The notes beneath the pieces were generated by a model. It searched no databases. It saw nothing but the letters and a program-made list of their open reading frames with translations, and was not told the DNA's origin. The position numbers and the translations under genes were made by a program. A stretch of 64,000 nucleotides of DNA, from NCBI RefSeq assembly GCF_023091745.1, contig NC_068913.1, positions 19,920,001-19,984,000 on the forward strand. The letters are read 5' to 3'. Origin of the DNA: Budorcas taxicolor. Its lineage: Eukaryota > Chordata > Mammalia > Artiodactyla > Bovidae. Shown here in pieces: positions 34,826 to 45,783 of this stretch. Position 1 is the stretch's first letter. Each line of letters starts with the position of its first letter.

Positions 34826-35311
34826 GTATGGGGTTAAATAGTACTCCCCCAAAATACATGTCTACCTTGAGCCCCAGAATGTGACCTTACTTTAATATAG
34901 GAAATTTAGTTAGTTATTATTTGTTAGATGTAGTTAGCTAAGGTGAGATCATAGTGAATTAGGATAGTATGTGAATTCAAAAACTGGTGTCCTTATAAGG
35001 TCATATAGGACATACCAAGGAGAAAAAGTCCCTATGATTGCAGAGGTAAAGACAGGAATAATGTAGCTATAAGACAAGGAATGCCAAGGTCAACCTGGAG
35101 CCAACAGAATTTGAAAGCAGAAAGGAAGATTTCTTCTCTAGAGCCTTTAGAGGGAACATAATCCTACTGACACATTAGTTTTGAACTTCAAGCATCCAGA
35201 AGTGTAAAAGAATAAATCCTTATTGCTCTAAGCCCCACCCCCCACCCCCCCACCCCCCACCCCCGCCCAGTCTGTAAGTATTTGTTCTGGCAACCTTTAG
35301 AAACTAACACA
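34826..35311 (+). mobile_element. MLT1-type MaLR solo LTR
   Basis: This is a mammalian MaLR LTR. It starts TGTATGGGGTTAAATAG and has the characteristic 'cccagaatgtgacctta', 'ggtgtccttataagg', 'gagcctttagagggaacat' and 'cttcaagcatccagaa' blocks. It then has an AATAAA at about 35211 and ends 'agaaactaacaca'. The region after the polyadenylation signal carries a C-rich microsatellite. It is a solo LTR with no internal sequence attached. Confidence 0.8.
35228..35270. repeat. (CCCCCA)n-type microsatellite inside the LTR
   Basis: C-rich hexamer-like units (CCCCAC with C-length variation) sit where related LTRs have a short CCACCCAGT. The array therefore probably grew from that seed. Confidence 0.9.
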
Positions 35312-35312
35312 A

Positions 35313-36482
35313 TTGAAAATATAGAAAATATTTTACAATATTCAACAGTTTATATTTCTTAAAATAGATATGGATATGTTAGTGTTATACGAATAAGTAG
35401 ACTTTTAAGTCACGTGAATTTTAATTATGAAATGTTTGGGAAAAGGACATCCAAGTCTAAAGTTTAAAACAATTACTATCAATGTATTCTTGTCTTACCA
35501 TGTCATTAATACTTGGCTTTGAATATACTTTGTTAGTCATGGTCATAAAACAAATGCTCACTGGCTGACAGATGTGGGTTCTGAGTCTCCCCAAATATTA
35601 TAGACTCTAAATTTGAACACTAAATATTTTGATTGATAGAATTACTTTAATTCTAAAAGCTTTAGGGAAGGAAAAAAGAATAATAACTGCTCCAAAGGGA
35701 GCAATGACTATTACTACTATTAAAGACTTTAAGTATTTTTTTCTTAATTCAATCAGTATAATGTCAAACCTTATAAAAAATTGAAACTTGTGTGCTATTC
35801 ATTGATTGTTATAGAGAAAAGTGAAGCTGACTAAGCCAGAGGGGAGTCAAATAAGTGTTCTTAATCATGCTTATATTCACATCAAGCTATAAGCATTGTG
35901 TCTCTTCAGTAGAATTCTAGCTTTTTAGCTGTTTCCGATTTAAAAAAAAACTATGCATGATATTGGCTTATTTACATACATTCCAAATGTAGAAGACCTT
36001 CAACTATAATATTTATCCGTACATATAATTCTTTCCTCAGCTCTGAACATATATAAAGTTGTCTTCAAGACCAGAAATAACATGTATGAGCTTTGTTCTT
36101 AACTCATTGCTAAAATGGAGTAAAATAAGTAAATACATTTGTATAGTGCTTCGTGCTAAATAATTTGATCCTTTCTTTAAAAATCTGTTCATAATTCAGC
36201 TCTCATTCCTCATGTCATCATTGTTATCATCATCATCGTCATCACCCTCATTCAGCATTTCTTACTTGATCTAATTGAGCTAGGCAAAAGGCTATAACAG
36301 TGAAATTTTACATTTGCTTGGGCAAAGCAAAATGGAAAGTTGTAACCTCATATGATAAGTAATAGATATTACATGGTCTTACAGTGTGCTAAAAGAATAC
36401 AGAATAATGGCACTTGACTTATATTTGGAGGTTCATCATTTTATCAGTATAATTCCTAGTCAACATTCTAATATCTGTTAGT
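35313..36482. other. Unassigned AT-rich stretch
   Basis: This contains a short ATC/TCA trinucleotide tract at about 36217-36246. No exon or named repeat is seen. Confidence 0.45.
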
Positions 36483-36483
36483 T

Positions 36484-38285
36484 CAAGTTCAGTTCAGTCA
36501 CTCAGTCGTGTCCGACTCTTTGAGACCCCATGCACTGCAGCACGCCAGGCCTCCCTGTCCATCACCAACTCCTGGACTTACTCAAACTCTTGTCCATTGA
36601 GTTGGTGATGTCATCCAACCATCTCATCCTCTGTCATCCCCTTCTCCTCCCACCTTCAATCTCTCCCAGCTTCACAGTCTTTTCAAATGAGTCAGCTCTT
36701 CGCATCATGTGGCCAAAGTATTGGAGTTTCAGCTTCAACATCAGTCTCTCCAATGAATATTCAGGACGGATTTCCTTTAGGATGGACTGGTTGGATCTCC
36801 TTGCAGTCCAAAGGACTCTCAAGAGTCTTCTCCAACATCACAGTTCAAAAGCATCAATTCTATGGCACTCAACTTTCTTTATAGTCCAACTTTCACATCC
36901 ATACATGACTACTGGAAAAAAAATAGCATTGACTAAATCGACTTTTGTTGGCAAAGTAATGTCTCTGCTTTTTAATATGCTGTCTAGGTTAGTCATAACT
37001 TTCCTTCCAAGGAGTAAGTGTCTTTTAGTTTCATGGCTGCAGTCAGCATCTGCAGTGATTTGGGGGGCCCCCAAAATAAAATCTGTCACTGTTTCCCATA
37101 TATTTACGATGAAGTGATGGGACTGGAAGTCATGATCTTAGTTTTCTGAATGTTGAACTTTAAGCCAACTTTTTCACTCTCCTCTTTCACTATCATCAAG
37201 AGGCTCTTTAGTTCTTCTTCACTTTCTGCCATAAGAGTGGTGTCATCTGCATATCTGAGGTTAGTGATATTTCTCCCGGCAATCTTGATTCCAGCTTGTG
37301 CTTCAACCAGCCCAGTGTTTCTCATGATGTACTCTACATATAAGTTAAATAAGCAGGGTGACAATATACAGCTTTGACGTACTCTTTTCCCTATTCGGAA
37401 TCAGTCTGTTGTTCCATGTCCAGTTCTAACTGTTGTCTCCTGACCTGCATACAGGTGTCTCAAGAGGCGGGTTAAGTGGTCTGGTATTCCCATCTCTTTC
37501 AGAATTTTCCACAGTTTATTGTGATCCACACAATCAAAGGCTTTGGCATAGTCAATAATGCAGAAATAGATGTTTTTCTGAAAGTCTGTTACTTTTCCCA
37601 TGATCCAGCAGATGTTGGCAATTTGATCTCTGGTTCCTCTGCCTTTTCTAAAACCAGCTTGAACAATTCATGTATTGTTGAAACCTGGCTTGGAGAATTT
37701 TGAGCATCACTTTTCTAGCATGTGAGATGAGTGCAACTGTGCCGTAGTTTGAGCATTCTTTGGCATTGCCTTTCTTTGGGATTGGAATGAAAACTGACCT
37801 TTCCAGTCCTGTGGTCACTGCTAAGTCTTTGAAATTTGCTGGGATATTGAGTATAGCACTTTCACAGCATCATCTTTCAGGATTTGAAATAATTCCACTG
37901 GAATTCCATCACCTCCACAAGCTTTCTTCATAGTGATGCTTCCTAAGGCCACCTTGTCTTCACATTCCAGGATGCCTGGCTCTAGGTAAGTGATCACACC
38001 ATCGTGATTATGTGGGTCATGAAGATCTTTTTTGTACAGTTCTTCTGTGTATTCTTTCCACCTTTTCTTAATATCTTCTGCTTCTGTTAGGTCCATAACA
38101 TTTCTGTCCTTTATTGAACTCATCTTTGCATTAAATTTTCCCTTGGTATCTCTAATTGTCTTGAAGAGATCTCTAGTCTTTCCTATTTTATTGGTTTTTT
38201 TTTTTTTTTTTTCTATTACTTTGCACTGATCATTGAGGAAGGCTTTCTTATCTCTCCTTTCTATTCTTTGGAACTCTGCATTCAT
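36484..38285 (-). mobile_element. BovB LINE, reverse copy
   Basis: This 1.8-kb reverse copy runs from the 3' tail (left) to the NAEFQRIERRDKKAF region just upstream of the RT (right). Coding pieces on the minus strand: 36838-37089, 37104-37364 (with YADDTTLM), 37401-37601 (motif A intact as IIDYAKAFD) and 37821-38285. A poly-A-type expansion lies near 38197-38212. Flanking ATATCTGTTAGTT and ATATCAGTTTAGTT suggest a degenerate target-site duplication. Confidence 0.95.
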
Positions 38286-38732
38286 ATCAGTTTAGTTAGT
38301 CTTCTGTTAAGAAGTCATAACTAGGAATAGAGTAAGGGAGGGCCCAGTGCTTTGAGTAACTAAACAAAGTTGACTCTAAGTGCATAAGAGAAAATAATAA
38401 AATCTAGTGTAACTCAGATATAGAGTTCAAAGCTGGAAGTTGTGATAAATGAGATAGGAAATACATTATGGTACTACATTATGCATGCTTTTGTTAACTT
38501 TCTTATGATGTGTAGACTTCCTTCCCAAAGCTAAGCTGAACTTCTTCAAGTTTCTTAGATTTTCTTTGGTGTTTCCTACATCCAAGCTGTAAACCTTTTC
38601 CCATTTTTCCTTCATAACTCTAAGGCTTCTTAGGTCTCAGGTTTCATATTACTTCCTCAGGGAAACTGTTGTGATTTGCAAAATTCAAAAATGATGCATG
38701 TTGACCTCCCCTCTAAATACCATTCTTTATTC
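38286..38732. other. Unassigned stretch
   Basis: I see no recognisable feature. Confidence 0.45.
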
Positions 38733-38794
38733 ATGTCAATGTATGGCAAAACCAATACAGTATTATACAGTAAAATAAAGTAAAAAAAAAAAAA
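38733..38794 (+). mobile_element. Ruminant L1 3' tail (tentative)
   Basis: 'gtcaatgtatggcaaaacc', 'aatacagtattatacag' and 'aaaataaagt' followed by an A run resemble the 3' end of ruminant L1 copies. Only about 60 bp are present, so this is tentative. Confidence 0.4.
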
Positions 38795-38798
38795 CTAT

Positions 38799-39213
38799 AG
38801 ATATGATGAGATAAAATTCATACAAAGGGAAATTATCCTGGGTGCTCTTGACTTAGCCAGATAAACCCTTAAAAGAATGTGAAGTATCAGAGAAGTTCCT
38901 CCGCTTGTCCTAGAAAAAAGCCATAGTATTGGGAATTGCCTTTGCAAAGAGCCACAGGAGATCTCAGTCCTACAACCGCAGGAACTGAATTCTGTCATTA
39001 ATTTGACTGAGCTTGGAAAAGGACTCTGGGGTTTAAATAAGACTGAAGAGACAATCAACATGTTGATTTCAGTCTTATAAGATCCTCAGCAGAGAAACCA
39101 ATTAACCTGGGTCTGAACTTCTGATAAATGGAAACTGAGAAAATAAACTCATGTTGCTTCCAGCTGCTAAGTTTGTGGTAATTTTTATGAAGCAATCAGA
39201 AAGTAATAGACTT
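38799..39213 (+). mobile_element. MaLR/MLT1-like LTR remnant
   Basis: The right half has the MaLR signature: 'gatcctcagcagagaaacc', 'gtctgaacttctgataaatgg', an AATAAA near 39140, 'cagctgctaagtttgtgg' and 'gaagcaatcagaaagtaata'. The left half is more diverged ('tgtcctagaaaaaagccatag', 'caaagagccacaggagatc'). Confidence 0.62.
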
Positions 39214-40109
39214 CTAAATTTCTTAACTCTAGGAATTTCCCTGATATAATACCACAGAACACACTTCTTTCTGTTTTGTTCTCCTGTACACCAACTACTT
39301 TACCTGGCATGTAGTGTACCTTCAAAAAATATTTATTAACTCAGTGAGACATGGGGGGTGTGATCAAAAGGTTTGAAGTATAAGAATGAAATGGTAAATA
39401 CCCCAAACATTAACTATAATTACAAGCAATTTTGTACATGATCTGTTTCCAAGTAATTTGTGAGCTATATTTTTCACCATTGGCAGACCACCTAAGCTTT
39501 CTCTACACATTTACCTTACACTTGTGTTTCTGTCTACATGTTATTTCTCTGATGATACAACATTTTCTCTCATTCTATTCTCACTTGTCTAGTTTCCCGC
39601 ATTTTCTTGTGTTAACCAGAAAAGCACACAATTCTGAATCTTCCTCATGTTCCGTTGTCCCAATATGTCATATAATCAGTGAAGCCTTCCTCCTTAGCTG
39701 TGCTTTCCATAAAAGTCATCTTTGGTTTTCAGATGACAGATTCGTGAGATACGTGCTTAGTTTTCTTGAATTATGGAATGATTCACATCAATCCTAGTTC
39801 TGCATTTTGGCTGAGGGAACCATCACTGGCTTGTGGCTTTCAGGTCTAGAATTGTCCTCTCAATAACCACAGACATCAGTTTTAGAAGTCATTTGATAAC
39901 TAATAAAGAAAAAAGCAAATAATTGCAATGTGTTCATCATGTTAGATCTGATACACTGCCACTTTCTTATGTAGTTTAGGCTAAACACAAATAATTTTTG
40001 TTGTTTTCATAAGTACATTTTTTGTTGATTCTTTAACATAGCCAGTGTACATTTAAACTTTGAATACTTGTACATTAGCATAAATAACATTATAATAATT
40101 TGTTCCCCT
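39214..40109. other. Unassigned stretch
   Basis: The 121-codon open frame at 39432-39797 (+) has no recognisable domain. It is rich in H, S, L and F, as chance frames in pyrimidine-rich DNA are. I do not call it a gene. Confidence 0.4.
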
Positions 40110-40267
40110 CTCAAAACGTCTTTTTTTTCTTTTTCTTTTTCTTCTTTTTTTTTTTTTTTTACTGAGGCCATCCTTTAAGCCTCTGGCTCCGGGAGCGAAA
40201 CTCAAACTGCCCGCTGGTACTCGGTGCCAAGCAGGCGCACAGCCACACTCCCTCAAAATATCTTTTT
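40110..40267 (-). mobile_element. Retroposed short GC-rich sequence with poly(A), parent unknown
   Basis: On the minus strand a GC-rich block of about 90-95 nt (40159-40251, GGGAGTGTGGCTGTGCGCC to GGATGGCCTCAGT) ends in a long, slightly interrupted poly(A) (40126-40158). Flanks CTCAAAACGTCTTTTT (40110-40125) and CTCAAAATATCTTTTT (40252-40267) match at 14 of 16 bases. They are a typical L1-style target-site duplication with a TTTT-containing site. This shows retroposition of a short RNA. It is not a Bov SINE or CHR, and I do not recognise it as 7SL, 7SK, Y or vault RNA. It could be an mRNA fragment or a small structured RNA. Confidence 0.7.
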
Positions 40268-40403
40268 AAATTGTCACTCTCTTCTCACCCTCTCAATGTT
40301 TGACATACAATGGAAAACATGCTTTACTTCATTTTGCTGTACTTGATTCCATTTTACTCTCTTTTACACCCTTCATTTCCCATTTTCTTCCTGTTGCGAT
40401 GTC

Positions 40404-40477
40404 CCAAATATGACTGCAAAAATCATCACATTGCAAGAAACCAAATATGACTGCAAAAATCATGACATTGCAAGAAA
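40404..40477. repeat. 37-bp tandem duplication
   Basis: Two adjacent 37-bp units beginning CCAAATATGACTGCAAAAAT (40404-40440 and 40441-40477) differ at a single base (catC/catG). The duplication is probably recent. Confidence 0.97.
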
Positions 40478-42937
40478 CCCCTTGGATGAGGACTGTTACT
40501 GGTCTATAATTTCCTAAGAAGTGGTGGTCATGAGACCTTTTAAACATACTACGTGTACACATGCAAAGGAGCATGTGTCATTAGTGAATAGATCTCTCAG
40601 AGAGCCACTGAAGTGACTAAACTTATATTTATTTCTCCGTGTTTCCAGAGGAGTTATTGGATACAGGAATCTCTAAATGAAAAATCTTTCTTCTTTCCAA
40701 TCCAAGTGTCTCATGCTATCTCTCGTACTATCTCACTCATCAATACATATGTAAACAGAAGTTTCAAGGTATGAAGAACAAATGAATTTGTGGCACTATG
40801 AATTATAGGCACTTAAATTTCTGTTGTTGGTCCTTTCTAAGAAGGAAGGAAGTGTGGGACAGAAGAAATTGAGACAATATGCTGACTCTGGGTAGAAAAA
40901 TACCCTCCATTGTAAGGGGTCACACTTGACAAGGTTCAGGTAAAGTATGCAAATGGTCAAAGAGTTTAGAATTATAAATCCCTCAGGATCTTTGTTTGTA
41001 ATAAAACAATTGTCACAGAAAATAATTCACTGAGCTGAAAAAATACATTGATCTTAATACAAATACTTATAGACACTTACATATATACTTAAAAAATACA
41101 GAAGATAAGTGATATATCACAACAATAAGTATGAATATGAGGTATGCACATTACCCAAGCTTATTTTTTTTCTATTTAATATTGGATAGCTAAAATTGGA
41201 TATGATTGCATAAATAAATAAGATGTGCAACTACAAATGAGATAAATTAAAGAAAAGATTTCAGACTTTCAGAAATTAACAGCTAATCTCTCTAGGATTG
41301 TAAACATTTTCTAGTTCACAGCAATTACAGTCAAAGTTAATAAAACTAAAACAATTTTGATTTGCACTAAAGATCAGTTACCTAATTTCTAAGCACAGCA
41401 GAATTCTACATCTACATTTTGCATCAGCCATGAGAAGCCAGAATCAAAATGTTGGGCAAATGTTCTTCACATACTGTGTGACCAAGGGGGAGCTAGTGAA
41501 CAAGATGGGTGTTGTGTTCCTTGTGTAACTTTAACACGTCAATGATAACTGTGCGGTTAAAACTTTGTAATGCTTTCCTTTGAAAGTAAGTTTACATCTA
41601 TTAGTTTCTAAGAAGGAATAGGAAAATTGGCTAGAATTCATAAAGTCCATTTTGTCCAGAGAACGCTGGTTCAAGTCTGGTGACTGCATTTTCATTTTTG
41701 TTCATACCTTTACCAGTTGATGCAAAGTTGAAATATCTTTGAAGTTAATGGGATTAGATAGGCTCAAAGTTTCCAAGGAAACAAAGTAAAAGGAAATTCC
41801 TGGTATTCAACAAAACAGTTAAAAAAAAAAAAAAAAAAACAATTTTTGAGAAACTTTACTTCTCTCTAAATCAAATATGTCATGAGGTCCATGAAAATGA
41901 CATTTTCAATTTCAATTTCTAAGAAAGAATTTAACATGGTGAAATACTTTATTATTGTTGACTTTTTCAGAGTATTTTGAGTCTCAGAGAAAATTATTTT
42001 CTCCTCCTAATCTATAGCTGGAATATTTTAAAGGGGATTTGTACTTTTTAAATTGCAAGAAAATCATGAGTATTTATTGAACTTAAACATGAAACAAGAA
42101 CTTACTAAATTACTTACTCATTATGAGCTAAGACTGTATCTATGGCTTTAAAAATATAAGGAAAATAGGACCAAGTGCAGCCCTCAAAAAGGCTTTAGTG
42201 TGGTGTGACAAATGACACATACACAGATTTTTAAAACACACATGGTTACATAAAAAAGCTGTATGAAGTGCTGAGAAGTGTTAAGATAACTTGTTTTAAA
42301 GTTTGTGCACAAAAAAATAAATAAAGCAGATACTCCATCTAAAGCAAGAATAATGCTATAGAAGTGGGAAACGTAATGCTATGAATAAAAAGTATGTCAC
42401 TCAGTTTGTCCAGAACATGGGATCTATTCGGGCAAGTAAACTGGAAAGTGTGGCCAGGTAAGTATTCAAGAGTTAGATCATGAAGGACTTTGAAAGCTGT
42501 GCTAATGTGTTTGGTTATTTCCTAAGTTTGTTAGTGAAGTTTTCACATTTTGCTTTATATCTAGGATCATATTAAGGACACATATGAGGTAATCACAATT
42601 TACAGTTGTTAAAAGGATACTGTCATAGTCAATGAAAAATATTATAAATATTTAAATCAAATGATAGTGAGAGTAGAGAAGGGCGACATCTATTTAGGAA
42701 ATAAAATTAATCACCAATCAAAATCTTAACAATAAATTGCATCCATTATAACCGGCAAGAGACTATCAGAATGTAATAGATATGCAACTTCTTATACAGA
42801 AGAGATTTAATAATAAAACTGTACAATTAAGAAATAAGGGTTTAAGGGCTATGAAAAAGCATCAAATAGCTAAACCAACTGTCTTTGCCTGTGAAATAGG
42901 GATTATATATGGGGACTTAAATGAAAGAACAACATTT
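40478..42937. other. Long unassigned stretch
   Basis: This is about 2.4 kb without a repeat or exon I can name. It contains a 19-A run at 41821-41839. Confidence 0.4.
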
Positions 42938-43657
42938 TAAAGTGGAGAGTGAAAAAGTTGGCTTAAAGCTCAACATTCAGAAAACGAAGATCATGGCATC
43001 TGGTCCCATCACTTCATGGCAAATAGATGGGAAAACAGTGGAAACAGTGTCAGACTTTGTTTTGGGGGCCTCCAAAATCACTGCACATGGTGACTGTAGC
43101 CATGAAATTCAAAACACACTTACTCCTTGGAAGGAAAGTTATGACCAACCTAGATAGCATATTAAAAAGCAGAGACATTACTTTGCCAACAAAGGTCCGT
43201 CTAGTCAAGGCAGTGGTTTTTCCAGTGGTCATGTATGGATATGAGAGTTGGACTGTGAAGAAAGCTGAGCACCGAAGAATTGATGCTTTTGAACTGTGGT
43301 GTTGGAGAAGACTCTTGAGAGTCCCTTGGACTGCAAGGAGATCCAACCAGTCCGTTCTAAAGGAGATCAGTCTTGGGTGTTCTATGGAAGGAATGATGCT
43401 AAAGCTGAAACTCCAATACTTTGGCCACCTCATGCGAAGAGTTGACCCATTGGAAAAGACTCTGATGCTGGGAGGGATTGGGGGCAGGAGGAGAAGGGGG
43501 GGACAGAGAATGAGATGGCTGGACGGCATCACCGACTCGTTGGACAGGAGTTTGAGTGAACTCCTAGAGTTGGTGATGGACAGGGAGGCCTGGCGTGCTG
43601 CGATTCGTGGGGTTGCAAAGAGTTGGACACGATTGAGTGACTGAACTGAACTGAACT
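42938..43657 (+). mobile_element. BovB LINE 3' part
   Basis: This forward 720-bp BovB starts in the RT thumb region (ESEKVGLKLN) and ends in four CTGAA units. Its sequence is well preserved and rich in intact CpG-containing blocks. No flanking duplication is obvious. It is tail to tail with a reverse BovB starting at 44186. Confidence 0.95.
43027..43644 (+). pseudogene. BovB ORF2 C-terminal fragment, open for 205 codons
   Basis: The first 30 or so residues are frame-shifted. From LLLGRKVMTNLDSILKSRD onward the frame is the true ORF2 C-terminus: TKVRLVKAVVFPVVMYGYES, CWRRLLRVPWTARRSNQ, LQYFGHLMRRVDPLEKTLML, and the end AKSWTRLSD at the natural stop. It lacks the catalytic RT motifs, so it is a 5'-truncated relic. 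The exact role of this C-terminal domain in RTE elements is unclear to me. Confidence 0.9.
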
Positions 43658-43694
43658 GAATAGAGGCCAAGTCTCAAGTCCTTGGTATGTCTTG

Positions 43695-43705
43695 TGAGTG
43701 TGTGT

Positions 43706-43749
<44 letters not shown>

Positions 43750-43949
43750 ATGCTCAGTCATATCCGACTCTTCGCTAACCTGTGGATTGTAGGCTCCTTT
43801 GTTCATGGATTCCTCCAGGCAAGAATATTGGAGTGGGTCGCCATTTCTTCCTCCAGGGGATCATACCAACCCAGGGATTGAACCTAAGTTCCTGTTTCTC
43901 CTGCATTGACAGGTGGGTTCTTTACCACTGAGGCACCTGGGAATCCCCC
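43695..43949 (-). mobile_element. Bov-tA SINE with (TG)n tail, first at a shared site
   Basis: The reverse SINE body spans 43749-43945, and a TG microsatellite forms its 3' side. CTTGGTATGTCTTG (43681-43694) and CTTGATATGTCTTG (43950-43963) form a 14-bp duplication with one mismatch, so the microsatellite is inside the insertion. Confidence 0.9.
43698..43748. repeat. (TG)n microsatellite
   Basis: This TG run of about 25 units, with one TA interruption near 43710, derives from the tail of the adjoining reverse SINE. Confidence 0.95.
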
Positions 43950-43963
43950 CTTGATATGTCTTG

Positions 43964-44174
43964 AAAGAAAGTGAAGTCGCTCAGTCATGTCTGACTCTTT
44001 GCGACCCCATGTACTGTAGCCTACAAGGCTTCTCTGTCCATGGGATTTTCCAGGCAAGAATACTAGAGTAGCTTGTCATTGCCTTCTCCAGGAGATCTTC
44101 CCAACCCAGGGATAGAAGCCGGGTCTCCCTTATTGTAGGTAGATGTTTTACGGTCTGAGCCACTAGGGAATTCC
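43964..44174 (-). mobile_element. Bov-tA SINE, second at the shared site
   Basis: This reverse SINE has body AGTCGCTCAGTCATGTC and a head ending GGTCTGAGCCACTAGGG. TGATATGTCTT (43952-43962) and TGATATTTCTT (44175-44185) flank it, 10 of 11 bases identical. The left copy is also the right copy of the previous SINE's duplication. Confidence 0.9.
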
Positions 44175-44185
44175 TGATATTTCTT

Positions 44186-45060
44186 CAGTTCAGTCCCTCA
44201 GTCAGGTCAGTCTCTTTGTGACTCCATGAATCGCAGCACACCAGGCCTCCCTGTCCATCACCAACACCTGGAGTTTACCCAAACTCATGTCCATTAAGTC
44301 AGTGATACCATCCAGCCATCTCATCCTCTGTCGTCCCCTTCTCCTCCTGCCCCCAATCCCTCCAAACATCAGGGTCTTTTCCAATGAATCAACTCTTCGC
44401 ATGACGTAGGCAAAGTATTGGAGTTTCGGCTTTCTCATTAATCCTTACAAAGAACACCCAGGACTGATCTCCTTTAGTATGAACTGGTTGGATCTCCTTG
44501 CAGTCCAAGGGACTCTCAAGAGTCTTCTCCAACACCACACTTCAAAAGCATCAGTTCTTACGTGCTCAGCTTTCTTCACAGTCCAACTCTCATATTCATT
44601 CATGACCACTGGAAAAACCATAGCCTTGACTAGACAGATCTTTGTGGGCAAAGTAATGTCCCTACTTTTGAATATGCTATCTAGGTTGCTCATAACTTTC
44701 CTTTCAAGGAGTAGGCTTCTTTTAATTTCATGGCTGCAATCACCATCTGCAGTGATTTTGGAGCCCCTAAAACAAAGTCTGACACTGTTTCCACTGTTTT
44801 CCCATCTATTTGCCATGAAGTGATGGGACCAGATGCCATGATCTTCGTTTTCTGAATGTTGAGCTTTCAGCCAACTTTTTCCACTCTCCTCTTTCATTTT
44901 CATCAAGAGGCTCTTTGGTTCCTCTTCACTTTCTGCCATAAGGGTGGTGTCATCTGCATATCTGAGATTATTGATATTTCTCCCGGCAATCTTAATTCCA
45001 TCTTGTGCTTCTTCCAGCCCAGCATTTCTCATGATGTACTCTGCATATAAGTTAAATAAG
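44186..45060 (-). mobile_element. BovB LINE (host copy), 3' part
   Basis: The reverse BovB runs from its 3' tail to the LFNLYAEYI region of the RT, where a second BovB interrupts it. It resumes at 47326-47424. Minus-strand 44445-45080 is open for 211 codons and includes MRNAGLEEAQDGIKIAGRN, YADDTTLM and the C-terminal region, but one segment (KSWLKAQHSENEDHGIW) is out of frame. Confidence 0.95.
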
Positions 45061-45117
45061 ACTCTACACATGGACATCACCAGATGGTCAACACCAAAAT
45101 CAGATTGATTATATTCT

Positions 45118-45750
45118 TTGCAGCCAAAGATGGAGAAGCTCTATACAGTCTGCCAAAAAAGACCAGGAGCTGACTGTGGCTCAGATCATGAACTCCTTAT
45201 TACCAAATTCAGACTCAAATGGAAGAAAGTAGGGAAAACCGCTGGACCATTCATGTATGACCTAAATAAAATCCCTTATGATTATACAGTGGAAGTGAGA
45301 AATAGATTTAAGGGCCTAGATCTGATAGATAGAGTGCCTGATGAACTATGGAATGAGGTTCGTGACATTGTACAGGAGACCGGGATCAAGACCATCCACT
45401 TGGAAAAGAAATGCAAAGGAGCAAAATGGCTGTCTGAGGAGGCATTACAAATAGCTGTGAAAAGAAGAGAAGCCAAAAGCAAAGGAGAAAAGGAAACATA
45501 TAAACATCTGAATGCAGAGTTCCAAAGAATAGCAAGAAGAGATAAGAAAGCCTTCTTCAGTGATCAATGCAAAGAAATAGAGGAAAACAACAGAATGGGA
45601 AAGACTAGAGATCTCTTCAAGAAATTTAGAGTTACCAAGGGAATATTTCATGCAAAGATGGGCTCAATAAAGGACAGAAATGGTCTGGACCTAACAGAAG
45701 CAGAAGATATTAAGAAAAGGTGGAAAGAATATACAGAAGAACTGTACTAA
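45118..45750 (+). pseudogene. BovB endonuclease end and linker, 210 codons
   Basis: The residues GADCGSDHELLITKF carry the DH pair expected at the C-terminal end of an APE-type endonuclease, followed by MYDLNKIPYDYTVEVRNRFK. A basic, probably helical linker continues (EEALQIAVKRREAKSKGEKE, FQRIARRDKKAFFSDQ) to KRWKEYTEELY and a stop. The frame's beginning is 5'-truncated, so the nuclease lacks its N-terminal catalytic residues. Confidence 0.9.
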
Positions 45751-45783
45751 AAAGATCTTCACGACCTGGATAATTATGATGGT

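Noticed and set aside
39432..39797. Plus-strand open frame of 121 codons
   Set aside because: No recognisable domain, and a composition (many H, S, L, F, C) expected of chance frames in pyrimidine-rich DNA. It has no supporting context such as a poly(A) tail or splice-like edges.
40159..40251. GC-rich block as a CpG-island promoter
   Set aside because: It is only about 95 bp, has an attached poly(A) and lies inside a target-site duplication, which fits retroposition better than a promoter.
43050..43670. Minus-strand open frame of 206 codons
   Set aside because: This is the antisense of the forward BovB C-terminal region. The same antisense frame recurs in every BovB copy because of codon structure and carries no independent evidence of coding.
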